Shown here piece after piece: positions 14,701-24,040 of a stretch of 64,000 nucleotides of DNA. Source of the DNA: Euleptes europaea (Eukaryota; Chordata; Lepidosauria; Squamata; Sphaerodactylidae). The position numbers and the translations under genes are program-made. The DNA is taken from assembly GCF_029931775.1 (NCBI RefSeq), contig NC_079332.1:3174501-3238500 (forward strand), given 5' to 3'. The stretch's first letter is position 1; every line of letters starts with the position of its first letter. The notes beneath the pieces were generated by a model, which saw only the letters and a program-made list of their open reading frames with translations, had not been told where the DNA came from and did no database searches.

Positions 14701-17700
14701 ATCACCTGGAGAAAAGGGCTGCTTTGGCAATTGGGCGCTATGGCATTGAAGTCCCTCCCCTCCCCAAACCCCACCCTCCTCAGGCTCTGCCCCAAAAATC
14801 TCCAGGTGTTTCCCAACTTTGAACTGGCAGCCCTAGTTATGAGGAATAAGGTGGTTGAACACAAGCACATGCTGGGCCAGCAGAACTTACCATGCAGTTA
14901 TAGTATAAAAAAAGGCTCACATTCACCCCCAGCAGTGCTTAATTTCTTTATCTGTAAAGGAGACGTCTCGTCATCTTACAGGAGGAGCCATTGCTCAAAG
15001 ACAGAATGCATTCTTTGCGTGTGGAAGGTCTGAGGATTAGTCTTGAACATCCCTGACTGAAAGGGTCTTGATTAACAGACCTGGGAGAGACCTTTGTGGA
15101 AGACTTGGGGCAAGCCACTGCCCGCCTGAGTGCGTAGGACTGGACAAGAGGGAATGGTGGCCTGACTTGACATTTGTGGCACCATTGTATGTTTCATTGG
15201 TCAGGCCAAGAGACAAAAACTGAATAGAATGTGCCCTGGGAGGCCCTGCTGCTGTCGGTCAAGCTGCCATTTTCTGTCTCCTGTGAAATCAAGCCATTCT
15301 CTCCCTCCCATAGGCTCAACCACAACCAGGAATTCCAAGCGTGGCACAAATGTCGACTTCTTCCAGCTTGGTCCAGACAGGGCCACAGATGCACGCTTCA
15401 CCCCCTAAACCAAACAGTCCCCAACAGCATGTTCTTGGTCAGACCCCACAGAACCGAAAGGTTGGTGAATCGCCACCCGAGCAGCAGCAGCGATTTAATG
15501 TCCTGCCTTTGTGGCTTGTATATTTGCCCGTGTGCTCCGTAAGTAGGTGATCTTCTGTTAAGCAGGGCACTCTGTGGAACTGGCTGCTAGACTTAGTATT
15601 GTAAGTATTGTTAGTAGTATTGTTCTGTCACTTAGATTCAGGCTGGAGTTTCTCCGTGTGAGAATACCTAAGACAGCAGTAGCATGAATGCACTCTCAAA
15701 TGCCTGACAATGGTGTGTGCAGTATTCTGTGGAGCTGGCAAATAATCCCATGTTCTTGAAAGTCAGTCTTGCTAAAATATCAAGTCAGTGACACTTGGGG
15801 ACAGTTCTCCTACCAGAAGCTGATCAGTGAACAGCAAGCTCGATTTTGTGTCTGCTTGGTGAAATGACGTGGCAACCGGTCTCAGTCGCTGGCAGATTTT
15901 CTGATTTAAACATCTCTTGCTTCTTAATTTGTTTCAAGCTGTGGCCTGTTCAAGCAGACCATGAATTTTGTTTCGGAGTAGGAAGCCTTCTGTCCGTTGA
16001 AGGTTGTACAGCCTCACCTAAGCCTGTTCTGTTGGAGGAAGGCTTCTTAACTGAGTGGAGCGATGGGATATAAATCCTTGGTTTCAGTCCTGCACCTTGC
16101 ACCAGCTGGCACAACCCCCCCCCCCGAATGGAGATAGAATCATAGAATGATAGAGTTGGAAGGGACCACCAGGGTCATCTAGTCCAACCCCCTGCACAAT
16201 GCAGGAAATTCCACAACTACCTCCCCCACACACACCCAGTGCCCAGAAGATGGCCAAGATGCCCTCCCTCTCATCATCTGCTTAAGGTAATAGAATCAGC
16301 ATTGCTGACAGATGGCCTCTGCTTAAAAACCTCCAGGGAAGGAGAGCTCACCACCTCCCGAGGAAGCCTGTTCCACTGAGGAACCGCTCTATCTGTTAGA
16401 AAATTCTTCCTAATGTCTAGACGGAAACTCTTTTGATTTAATTTCCACCCATTGGTTCTGGTCCGACCTTCTGGGGCAACAGAAAACAACTCGGCACCCT
16501 CCTCCATATGACAGCTGTTCAAGTATTTGAAGATGGTTATCATATCCCCTCTCAGTCTTCTTCTTTTCAGGCTAAACTTACCCAGCTCCTTCAACCTTTC
16601 CTCATAGGACTTGGTCTCTAGACCCCTTCACCATCTTTGTTTACCTCACCTTAGGGACCCAACAGCATTTTTTGAACAGGCACTAGCACACAGCTGGCTA
16701 CTCAGATAATCCACACTTTGGGGGCCCTGGGTGCTGTTGGCCTCTTGGATGCCCAAGATGACCCATAGAGGGATCTCTGGGCTCAGTGGGAGCCACCCCT
16801 CCCCACTCACACACATGCATTCGCCCTGTTGGTATGCAGCGTGTCACTTGCTATTTAGCCAGCGCTAAAGGGAGTTAATTTTGATGACGGTCTGGTTAAC
16901 GATCATCCGTCAGTTTCAGGCATGGCTGTCGCAAGACGTCCCATGGGCAACCTGAAGAGTGTCCATAGCCTGCGGCTGGTGTATCATCTGACTGCTCATC
17001 TTACCACGGGGAGGGGGAACCACTGGGGCCAAACTATATTGCAAGAAGTGCTCCAGCTTGAAAGCCCAGTTAGTAGTTCAGAGATTTAAAGCATTAAACA
17101 GCATGGGAAGACCCCCCCTCTCTTACCCAGCCTGCTTCTTTGACCCTTAAGGTCAAGGGCAAAGTCCTCCACCACAGTAATTTTCACACATGGGAGCCTG
17201 AAGCCGTCTTTTTTTCCATCCTGATTGTCCATCATGGGAGGCTTTTCAAAGGCTGGGGAGGCATTTGGGTTCTCTCCAGACTCAATTACTTTCCGATTGA
17301 TCGTAGCCATCGCTGGCTGTGTTAGAAACTGTTTTGCTATCATTGTAAACCATGTTTGCGTTATTTAAAGTACATGTAACCGGTTTAAACCATTTCTGTT
17401 TTTTACAGGTATTTCCTTCTACCTCACCAAACGCAGTGTTTTCCTATCAGAACCAGTCTGTGACAACTCTGCCGCAGCCATTGTTTAGCCAAGTGTCGAG
17501 CGCAGCTGTTCACTCAGGAAACCAAGTCCCCATGGTGCAGAACGGACCCAGCGCTCCTCAGAAGGTAGATCCCCTCCTCCGTTCCACTGGCTGCTTAGCG
17601 CTGCAGAGAGGATTTGTCTGTCATGGTTGTAAGTGACGGGCCCGTCATACACGGGCCTGCTTTGGAGGGGGCACGTTGTGGTATTCTGGCTGTGAGATTA

Positions 17701-20330
17701 GTTGACATTCAAGAAGTTCGTTCTAAGTTTATCTGCCCCTGGCTTAGTCAGCACTCCAGCCATACAGGTCAGGAGTACACTAAAATGTTGCTTATAAACT
17801 AAAATCCACAGGTTACAGTAGGAACGGCTAAAGTTTTGTGCAGCCGCCAGTAGAATCCATCAGACGCTGTTGAGCTCATCAGTAGGTCAATAATTTTAAG
17901 GGGTAGTATATATAGTTTGCAAAGAGTGCAAACAACTTTTTTTTTAATATTTGTAGAAACTTGTGGGTAGAGCTTAATACTAAGGGTTTTAGTGGTAAAT
18001 TGTTAAGAGCTGTGCTGGTCTATGATTATTTTTAATAAAGATTGATTGATTGGTTGGTTGGTTGGTGGCCTCTTGCTTCTTGACAAGAACTTTGGGGACT
18101 CGAGAGTGTTCAGGATAGGGTGGGATCCAGACCCAAATCGGTGTGAATCCAGAATACTGCGGGCTATACCAATTGCTCAACCGTAAATAATGCATCTTTT
18201 TGCTAGCTCGAGGGTGGGGTTTGCGTGGGTGGGATGGTAACACGCTTCATGGTTCGAAAGGCAAAGAAGGCTTTCTGAATCTCTGTAGGCCTCTCTTCTA
18301 AGGCCTGCTTGCCACTGCCTTTCTTTGCTGAACGTTGCTCTTGTTTCACGCAGCCTGCCTCCCCGCCTCAGTCCCAGCATTACGGCATCCAGCAGCCTCT
18401 CTTCAGCCGCCCGGTCGCCAAGGCAAAAGACCCCCCGCGCTACGAAGAAGCCATAAAACAGACGCGCAGCGTGCAGGCTTCTCAACGAGAGGTAGGGTAC
18501 ACACCAGGAGTAATGGCTGACACGTTTAGCCATGCTAGGTAGAACAATCATGCTCTTGTTTGGCCTGTGCACCTATAGGAGCAGCCAGCGGGAGGATAAA
18601 GGTGATGTGCCCCCCTTTGTTTTTTGACCCCAGCAGCATCTTCTTCAGAACTCTTCATCTCTCTGGGACTGCCTGTCCTCTCTAGTAGGCTGTAGCACCG
18701 TGTCACTCGTAGAAAGGTTCCTTGGGGGAATCCTTTCTACGAGTGACATGGTGCCCTTTCTGCTGTCTAGTGCCAGTGGAATCTTGAATATTAGCTACAT
18801 TCTAAATACAAAGAGAGAGAACATTGCAGCCACCCAAACGCCCGTCTCCACTGTGACCCTGACCTGCCGCTAGACCAGAAAATGGGCCCTCTTTCACAAC
18901 TGCAGGTAGGGCTTGTGTGACGAGAGTCAATGAAAAACTCTGTGTGTTACAGATTTCCAGTGCGCACAGCCAGCAGATGGACGACCTCTTTGATATCCTC
19001 ATTAAGAGCGGAGGTAAGTCATACCGAAGCAAAGAGCACCAGTGAAACGACGTCCTGTTTCGTGTAACCTGGGGTAGGGGGTGGGGTCGCTGTCGGAATC
19101 GCGGGGAGTGATGCGACGGAATCAACTATTACCTTTTTTTAAACGGATGAGCAAGTTGCGCCTGTTTTTGAATTCTTCATTGTGCAGCATAGAAAGGAAG
19201 CTAATTCTCATTGTGGCGTCGGCCATGCAAATACACTTCAGCTGCATCCATTGGGCAGCGTGCCAGTCTCAAACCCTTAAGCGCATCAGACAAGTTTATG
19301 ATGGTTCGTTAACCAGCAGGGATTTACCATGTGTTTCATTGAGCTCGAGTAATAACCTGGAATCCACTGTGTTGAGGAGAGATCTTATTGCCATCAGTCA
19401 GCGCCACAGGTCTGCAGACCCAAAGCTGCTTTAAAGAGCCTTATGACAGCTCACTGCCAGGAGAAAATGATTGGCTCTCTGGCGAGGGACTAGCCATGCG
19501 AGTTCGTTGTGCAGGATAGACTGTGGAATGTGTCTCGTGAGCCACACCTGACACAATTATCCAGATGGTGGCAGCAAGGAGGTTTCATAACCTCCTTGTA
19601 TTACACAAGGCACGATTAATTGCCTAGTAAGCATTCACTTCGTCCAAAAGTAATGTAGATTCAGCTTGCCAGGAGCATTAAAAACTCGATGACGCTTCAC
19701 GCTCGAATGAGCAAGTGAATTTCTTTGCTACCAATTATGCTAGAAATAAAAGACCTTTACTGATCTGCATGTTGTCTTCCTTTCTCGCAAGCAGAGATTT
19801 CCCTGCCTACCAAGGAAGAACCTTCTCTGATTTCCAAAATGAGGCCGGTCACTGCCAATATCACCACCATGCCGGTGAACACGGTGGTGTCTCGTCCGCC
19901 GCCTCAAGTCCAAATGGCCCCTCCCCTCTCCTTAGAATCAACAAGCAATTTCTCGATATGTCTGGAGAACCAGCTGGAAGCCCTCTTGGAAGGGACTCTG
20001 CCTTCGGGGAACGAAATGCCTCCGGCGGGAAGCCGTGGCGAGGACAGAGAACCCTTCTCTCTCATCGAGGAACTTCAGAACGACCTCCTTAATCATTCGG
20101 GCATTATAGATCATTCGCAGTCACCTATGGAAACGTCCGACTCGCAGTTCACTACGACTAGCTCCTGTTTATCTCTCGATCTTCCAGACGCAAATTTAGA
20201 TAACATGGAATGGCTAGATATTACCATGCCAAACAGCTCTTCGGGGTTGACTCCGCTCAGTGCTACGGCTCCGAGTTTGTTTTCCGCAGACTTCCTCGAC
20301 CCCCAGGACCTGCAGCTGCAATGGGACTAA
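841..20330 (+). CDS. MRTFB: Myocardin-related transcription factor B, 3' thirteen coding exons
   Basis: Actin-regulated SRF coactivator that shuttles between cytoplasm and nucleus. Exons by splice sites and continuous phase: 841-896, 1649-1724, 2688-2849, 4072-4253, 7882-8025, 9709-9956, 11437-11590, 12754-13755, 15314-15460, 17409-17564, 18354-18491, 18953-19013, 19795-20330 (TAA). They sum to 3,062 nt, about 1,019 residues; human MRTFB is about 1,090, so only the N-terminus with RPEL1 is missing to the left. Order of parts: RPEL2 (RPDRSELV), RPEL3 (RPGPMELV), acidic-serine stretch, basic box (KKCKDPKPRVKKLKYHQYI), Q-box (LLQQQQLFLQLQILSQQQQ), SAP domain, leucine-zipper coiled coil, C-terminal activation domain ending DPQDLQLQWD. 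The close match of the segments around DEDSSDALSPDQPASQESQG and the C-terminus to MRTFB, as I recall it, rules out MRTFA and MYOCD. All introns are GT-AG except the one after 2849, which uses GC. No frame break is seen. Confidence 0.95.
1649..2849 (+). CDS. MRTFB: MRTFB exons carrying RPEL2 and RPEL3 actin-binding motifs
   Basis: Exons 1649-1724 and 2688-2849. The first gives TENFLKHKIRSRPDRSELV, the second LADDLNEKIAQRPGPMELV. RPEL motifs bind G-actin and mask the nuclear import signal, so these two exons are the actin sensor. The exon before them (841-896) encodes the linker LKSPAAFHEQIKSLERAR. The second exon ends in ATT ATA G followed by GCAAGT; the codon is completed in the next exon (4072) to give Ala where mammals have Gly. 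Confidence 0.93.
2131..2343 (-). repeat. tRNA-derived SINE (type A), antisense, MRTFB intron
   Basis: Reverse complement carries box A-like GGCTCAGTGGTAGAGC and box B-like GGTTCAATCCC, with the tail CTGATTCAGTAGAAGGCAGC. The same family occurs at least ten times in the window. Confidence 0.8.
2850..2851 (+). other. Non-canonical GC splice donor of an MRTFB intron
   Basis: Exon 2688-2849 is followed by G-C-A-A-G-T. The exon end plus intron start reads AG|GCAAGT, the usual form of GC-AG donors. No GT donor keeping phase 1 lies between here and the in-frame stop at 2873-2875. The partner acceptor is the AG at 4070-4071. Reading across restores the MRTFB protein without a frame change. Confidence 0.8.
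3823..3903. repeat. Foldback (palindromic) repeat
   Basis: GTTACACCCTT on the left mirrors AGGGTGTAAC on the right around CCCATTGACTTCAGTGG. Such palindromic units behave like short non-autonomous DNA elements. A related piece lies at about 9,225-9,285. Confidence 0.5.
4690..4903 (+). repeat. 5S rRNA-derived SINE
   Basis: The head reads CTGATCTCAG, GCTAAGCAGGGTCGACCCTG and AGATGGGAGACC, then GGAATACCAGGGT: the internal promoter half of 5S rRNA. The body (GGCAAGGGCAAAACCACCTC) and a poly(A) end follow. This is the SINE3 type. An antisense relative lies at 54,365-54,560. Confidence 0.8.
5290..5690 (-). repeat. LINE fragment, 3' end of the reverse transcriptase ORF
   Basis: The minus strand encodes RLCPCNTGELETTEHVFFRC and then PLYKSARF, the Cys-Cys-His-Cys motif near the C-terminus of some non-LTR reverse transcriptases. 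Related fragments lie at 12,150-12,690 and 52,385-52,945, also antisense. Family not named. Confidence 0.65.
7500..7845 (+). repeat. CR1-like LINE 3' tail
   Basis: Sequence typical of CR1-type ends: TTTGCTACCAGAGG, ATGGCCACAGGCATGGACAG, TGGACTAGATGG and the final GATGTTCTTATGTTT. It ends about 35 bases before the MRTFB exon at 7,882. Confidence 0.6.
7882..8025 (+). CDS. MRTFB: MRTFB internal exon
   Basis: A 48-codon, phase 0-0 exon beginning YPPLASSVSEFLKPSVIDQH and ending GPTLVK before GTAGGT. It corresponds to the human segment around SVSPTVPEFLKTPP to PALVK. It has no start codon of its own and is easily missed by ORF searches. The acceptor is preceded by an A-rich, weak polypyrimidine stretch. 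Confidence 0.88.
9327..9684 (-). repeat. CR1 LINE 3' fragment, antisense, next to an MRTFB acceptor
   Basis: Starts ATAGAATCAGAATCATATAG and contains CACCAGGGTCATCTAGTCCA and CCTGTTCCACTGAGGAACCG. It stops within TTCTGGTCTGACC, about 24 bases before the exon at 9,709. Compare the antisense copies at 16,135 and 46,619, which continue past that point. Confidence 0.85.
9677..9681 (+). promoter_or_regulatory. Candidate branch point from CR1 sequence
   Basis: CTGAC with its A at 9,680, 28 bases before the AG at 9,707-9,708. It lies inside the antisense CR1; other copies here read CCGAC at that place (16,461 and 46,944 regions). It is followed by a pyrimidine tract. Confidence 0.45.
9709..11590 (+). 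CDS. MRTFB: MRTFB basic box and Q-box exons
   Basis: Exons 9709-9956 and 11437-11590. The first holds the basic region (KKCKDPKPRVKKLKYHQYI), needed for SRF contact and nuclear import, and the glutamine-rich Q-box. It ends CTC AA before GTAGGT, so the apparent stop TAG there is intronic. The second exon starts GCCAGTAAG, completes the Lys codon and ends LPPSLDDLK, the lead into the SAP domain. Confidence 0.92.
10942..11228 (+). repeat. tRNA-derived SINE (type B) with CORE-like middle, MRTFB intron
   Basis: Head TGGTGTACTGGGTAAGAGCG, box B GGGTTTGATTCCCC, and a middle GGGTGACCTTGGGCAAGTCA close to the CORE-SINE segment. Tail GAGAAAGTCGGCATATAAA, then a (ATC)n run at 11,229-11,250. A second copy lies at 48,139-48,440. 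Confidence 0.75.
11612..11669 (+). repeat. CR1 3' tail just downstream of an MRTFB donor
   Basis: CCTGCATTGAGCAGGGGGTT to CCAACTCTATGATTCTCG is the last part of CR1. It starts 22 bases after the exon ending at 11,590. Confidence 0.6.
11716..11752 (+). repeat. (CA)n microsatellite
   Basis: About 18 uninterrupted CA units in the MRTFB intron. Confidence 0.95.
12150..12690 (-). repeat. LINE fragment related to the one at 5,290
   Basis: The minus strand reads RICLCELGEVETRGHIFFKC followed by PINNQLR in one frame, with the same Cys/His spacing. Much of the rest is AT-rich 3' sequence. It ends about 60 bases before the large MRTFB exon. Confidence 0.6.
12754..13755 (+). CDS. MRTFB: MRTFB large exon: SAP domain and leucine zipper
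   Basis: Longest exon, 334 codons, phase 0-0. It starts VAELKMELKLRGLPVSGTK, the SAP helix-loop-helix found in all MRTFs. In the middle is the conserved PLPISPSPSEQSNLSADDT segment. A coiled coil runs from AAEKDRRLKEKERQIEELKK through LEQEQKLVEVLKMQLEVEKR, used for MRTF dimer formation. The end is placed at CAG|GTAGGA (13,755) rather than CAG|GTACAG six bases earlier, because NIQVQ aligns with the human SLKLQ. Confidence 0.93.
14627..14835. mobile_element. Short hAT-type non-autonomous element (TAGGGTTGCCA)
   Basis: The ends TAGGGTTGCCA and TGGCAGCCCTA are near-perfect inverted repeats. Both flanks are GTTATGAG (14,619-14,626 and 14,836-14,843), a perfect 8-bp target duplication. No coding potential. 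Relatives lie at 31,991-32,192, 57,410-57,618 and 59,497-59,692. Confidence 0.85.
15314..18491 (+). CDS. MRTFB: MRTFB linker exons before the activation domain
   Basis: Exons 15314-15460, 17409-17564 and 18354-18491, all phase 0-0. They encode a fast-changing Pro/Gln/Ser-rich linker (for example SPQQHVLGQTPQNRK) and then the strongly conserved VAKAKDPPRYEEAIKQTRS block, identical or nearly so in mammalian MRTFB. Each exon length is divisible by three, so skipping any one would keep the frame. Confidence 0.9.
16135..16625 (-). repeat. CR1 LINE 3' fragment, antisense, MRTFB intron
   Basis: Longest CR1 piece on this strand here. On the minus strand it keeps a stretch of ORF, including [19 protein letters not shown] and NFLTDRAVPQWNRLPREVV. 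It begins AGATAGAATCATAGAATGAT on the plus strand. Confidence 0.88.
18695..18754 (+). other. miRNA-precursor-like hairpin in an MRTFB intron
   Basis: Arms 18,695-18,717 and 18,732-18,754 are reverse complements over 23 positions with one G-U wobble. Inside, TTCC and GGAA add four more pairs across one bulged base, leaving a 5-base loop. The whole stem is about 27 bp in 60 bases. It lies in the short intron 18,492-18,952 on the sense strand. It could be a microRNA-like precursor, a foldback transposon relic or a chance inverted duplication; I do not recognise a known microRNA. Confidence 0.55.
19795..20330 (+). CDS. MRTFB: MRTFB last coding exon, transactivation domain
   Basis: Starts AG after a phase-1 donor at 19,013 (exon 18953-19013, SAHSQQMDDLFDILIKSG). 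It encodes MRPVTANITTMPVNTVVSRP, then PFSLIEELQNDLLNHSG, SPMETSDSQF, DNMEWLDITMPNSSSGLTPL and the final FSADFLDPQDLQLQWD. This acidic and hydrophobic region is the activation domain of MRTFB. Confidence 0.94.
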
Positions 20331-22080
20331 GCGCGCGGGCGGAACAGAGCGGAGCAGAGCGTGCTTTTGAAAGATCTTCTGACAGTACAGGTCCATGGTT
20401 TCATTATCCTGACGTTTGGGATCATGTTTTTAAATAATCTTTAGGGATGACATTTAAAAAAAAAAACATAAAAAGTGCTTCTAGACGGCAAGGATAAAAA
20501 AAAGCGATTAAGGATAAAAGCATAAGAAGGAGGCTTGGCAACCGTTAAACGTTTGATCCGTTAAGAGATATCGGATCTTAGTGTGTTGTAAGCAAAGACG
20601 GTAGTGTCTGATTGAGGGAAGGCTGGATAACACTCCACCCGACTGTTCCTGTGGACAGACTGAGCCGAGGCTAAGATGCATTTTGAAGAAGGTGTGGTTG
20701 GTAAATTTCAAGGCCCAGCTGCAACTGGCGACGTTTTGGATGGCTTCCTGGCTTTTGAAAGAAAATCCCCCCATATGCATGCGCGCCTGCACAAGCGCAC
20801 CGCCAGCTTTTGCTTTAAAATCTTGACTCGAGACGTTAATGCGCGCCCAGGGGAAATATGGGAAGTGCAGCGGCTCATGCCAAAAATGCACAATGGGCTG
20901 CATGTTTTGGAAACAGGAAATATTGTGGAAATACCCGTTGTTCACCTATATGACTGACAGGGTAGCGTCAGACCATTATTTGTATATTTTCAGCCAGTTC
21001 TTCAATTCTTCTGGACAGGATTTCCTCCGAAGGTCTAGACAGATAGCTTATATAATTTTATTTGAACATCACTGGGGGCGGGGGGAGATATGCAGCACCT
21101 GTTTTCCTTTCAGTCTTCTGAATTGCCCACTTTTAAAAAGATTTTAAATAGTGAGTAGAAATGACAGGTGCTCCTTCTCCTCGACGCAACGAGAGGAGTT
21201 TGGCTCACTTAAGAAGGAGTTCTAATAGGGCAACACCTGTCAGTCAAGCTTCTGGGTGGTGCTCCTTGTAGGAATTGTGCAAGACCTTTAAAAGTTGCCA
21301 GGTACAGAGATTGGACCATCCACCCCACTTTTGTCTAGTGGGCAGAAGCTCTCTCCTGATTGCTTTTTAACCGGAGAGGCTAGGGCTGCAGTGCACCCCC
21401 TTCCCATTGGAGCTAATTCTTTGTTTGGGGGGTGGGTTGAGAAGGAAAGGCGCTTGGGTGCAGAAGCAAACATACAGCCTTCTACTGCTATAAAACTTGC
21501 TAGATATACAACATGGAACTGCACAGTTGTGCTAGATGACCTGACAGGCTGCTTAGCTTCTGAGCTACACCTAGAAACTCTATCGTTTTACAAGGTTCTT
21601 CTAATCCCCTGAAGGACTGTTGTGAAAACCAACTGTCCCACCGGGTCTGCATTTCAAACACCACTCAAACGATGAGGGAGAAGCTGCATTTTCCCTGCAC
21701 TGGTAGTATTTTTTCCCCAGAACCATGTTCTCTTCTCAGTCTGGAGGCAACAAAATCACTTGACGCTCTAAATCATAGGAAATGAAAGGGATTTAGACGC
21801 TAATGACCAACAATCTTTGTGCGTTTGTGACCTTGTTTAAAAAGTCATATCTATGGATCCCCTTGAATTGGCATAGGAATATGAATCAGCAGTGACAAAA
21901 TCTAAATCAATCCAATTCATATCTGCATAGCATGGCATTTATTCAATTGGTGTGCAGCACCTATGCACAAATATGGAGTCAAAGCAGAGACAGTGGTGCA
22001 GTGGGGAAAGGGTTTCTCTTAAAAGCCGCTACGGAGAAACTGCCAAATCAGACAGCATGGTTTCCTTTTAGAGTTGACAC

Positions 22081-22440
22081 ATTGAAACATAGAGCTGGAA
22101 GGGACTTCAGGGATCATCTAGTCCAATCCCCTGCACAACACAGGAAATTCACAGCTACCTTCTTCCCCAGTGACCCCAGAGGAAGGCAAAGAAAAAAACC
22201 CTCCAGGATCCCTGGCCAAACTGGCCTGGAGGAAAATTCCTTCCTGACCCCAAAGTGGCGATCAGCATTACCCTGGGCATGTAAGAAAGGGCCACGAGAG
22301 CTGAGCCCTGGCTCATCCCTTCCTGCCCTCCCTCTCACGATCTGCCCAATTTCACAGAATCAGACTTGCTGTCAGATGGCCGTCAGGCCTCTGCTTAAAA
22401 TCCTCCAAAGAAGGAGAGCCCGCCACATCCCGATGTCAAA
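22081..22440 (-). repeat. CR1 LINE fragment inside the MRTFB 3'UTR
   Basis: GAGCTGGAAGGGACTTCAGG, CATCTAGTCCAATCCCCTGC and CTGCTTAAAATCCTCCAAAG. An older-looking subfamily than the other copies. It is not the source of any real protein despite an open frame that runs through it. Confidence 0.75.
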
Positions 22441-23956
22441 ACCAAAGACAAAGGAAAAAGGTTCATGCGAGGGCCGTGTGGTAATGCCCCCACTGGTGGA
22501 AAAGGTAGTTCCACCTCAAGGAAAGCTGCGCAGGTGGAAGTCCTTGAGCGCACAGAACAGCCGGTCTGGATGTAAGCTATGATTTGCCCTTTCCCCCTCT
22601 TTTCTTTGGATCCCGTCCTACGCCAAGTTGGCAGGCTGGAAAAGGGCTGTGGGACAGGGGAGGGGCAGCTGGCCTCCTTGGGGCCGTGAGCTTTTGTAGG
22701 CAACCCCGCACTTCCACAGGGCGATCCTCTGCCTTCCTGGATTTACAACACGCCCAGTTCAGCCAGAGAGTCTCTAAGGTGCCTGCAGAGCTCTTGGTCC
22801 CCTTGAGTGCTACAACCCAACCTGAGGCTGCTCTTGGCCAGTAGGCAGAAGCGGCATGTAAATATAGCTTAGGACCAGTGACGTCGTGTGGATGCTGCGC
22901 CACGCAAAATAATCTTCACGCTTAGTGTGTACGAGCCAAGCCGCAGGAGCATGTGCAACTGGAAAAAAAGTCCTCCTCCAAGTAAAATCCCATAAGGTGT
23001 TTGATAACCAGCGCAGAACTGCTTTCTTCTGTAAGAGCCTAAAGGGATCATGAAATGTTTGTATTGACAGTATTTATTTTCTAGAGTTAAGACTGTGTGA
23101 TATTCCTGTGCGTTTCAGAAAAGAGCTTTATGGTGGAACGGGCTCTGTAAAGGTTGGCTTTGGATCCCCACGCTCTGACACGTCTGCTACCTGTTGTACA
23201 TTATTTACCACTCATACATGTGAAACCTGTACTTGTGAGAAGGTTGTTTTTGTGGGGTTTTTAAAAATTGCTTGGGTCAATTTTGTGCACAGCGACTATT
23301 TTTGTAATATGAGACTTTTTAAACCTTCCTCTTTGCAATCAGCTGGCTCCGTAGCTTTCACTGCTAGCCTTTCTTTCAGCCCGAGAGCCATAGTGTCGTT
23401 TGCAGCAGTATCGAGCACGCCCTCCTTGCTATAGTAGGCTCCCCCTGCCGAGCTGCGCATTTCCTTCTTACCTTGGATGTTTGTTGTAATTCACGGGAGT
23501 CGCTGACCTGTAGGAATGTAAGGGTCTCCAGCGCAGCCATTCTGGAAGGTGTATTTTGAAACTCCTGTGCTCCTGGAAGCACGGGTTCTAGATTCCCTCA
23601 CTGCGCTGCTCTTGGATCAGTCGATTCCGTGAGCGAGGAAGGCAGCATCCTGTGAACGAAGCCCCGTTTTCACTGACATCGTTTTTTTTTCTGGACGAAT
23701 TGTGTGTAAGCTTGCAGTGTGGTTGCAGTCCCAAAAATGCTTACTAAGATGTTAGGAACGGATGGAATAGTGCAATTTTCTTTCAAGTAGACATGTTTTG
23801 AATCATGCTGCATATGTTGGCATAGTCTGTATCACTCTGCCTACGTCAGAGAACCAGTCGCTGACTGTCACACCGATGTCTTACCCACACATGACATAGC
23901 TTTGTCTGTGAAGCAGCACCCAAAGATTTCCACATCTAACCTGTTTTCTCAAGCCA

Positions 23957-24040
23957 TTAAGAACATAAGAAAGCCCACGCTGGATCAGACCAAGGGCCAT
24001 CAAGCCCAGCAGTCTGTTCACACAGTGGCCAAACCATTTA
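23957..24040 (-). repeat. CR1-like LINE tail, antisense, MRTFB 3'UTR
   Basis: TTAAGAACATAAGAAAGCCC followed by CTGGATCAGACC and CACACAGTGGCCAAACCA: the inverted 3' end of the subfamily seen at 49,735. Confidence 0.6.

Noticed and set aside
21932-22582. A 216-residue open frame in the MRTFB 3'UTR
   Set aside because: It runs through an antisense CR1 fragment and GC-rich sequence. No recognisable protein and no splice context.
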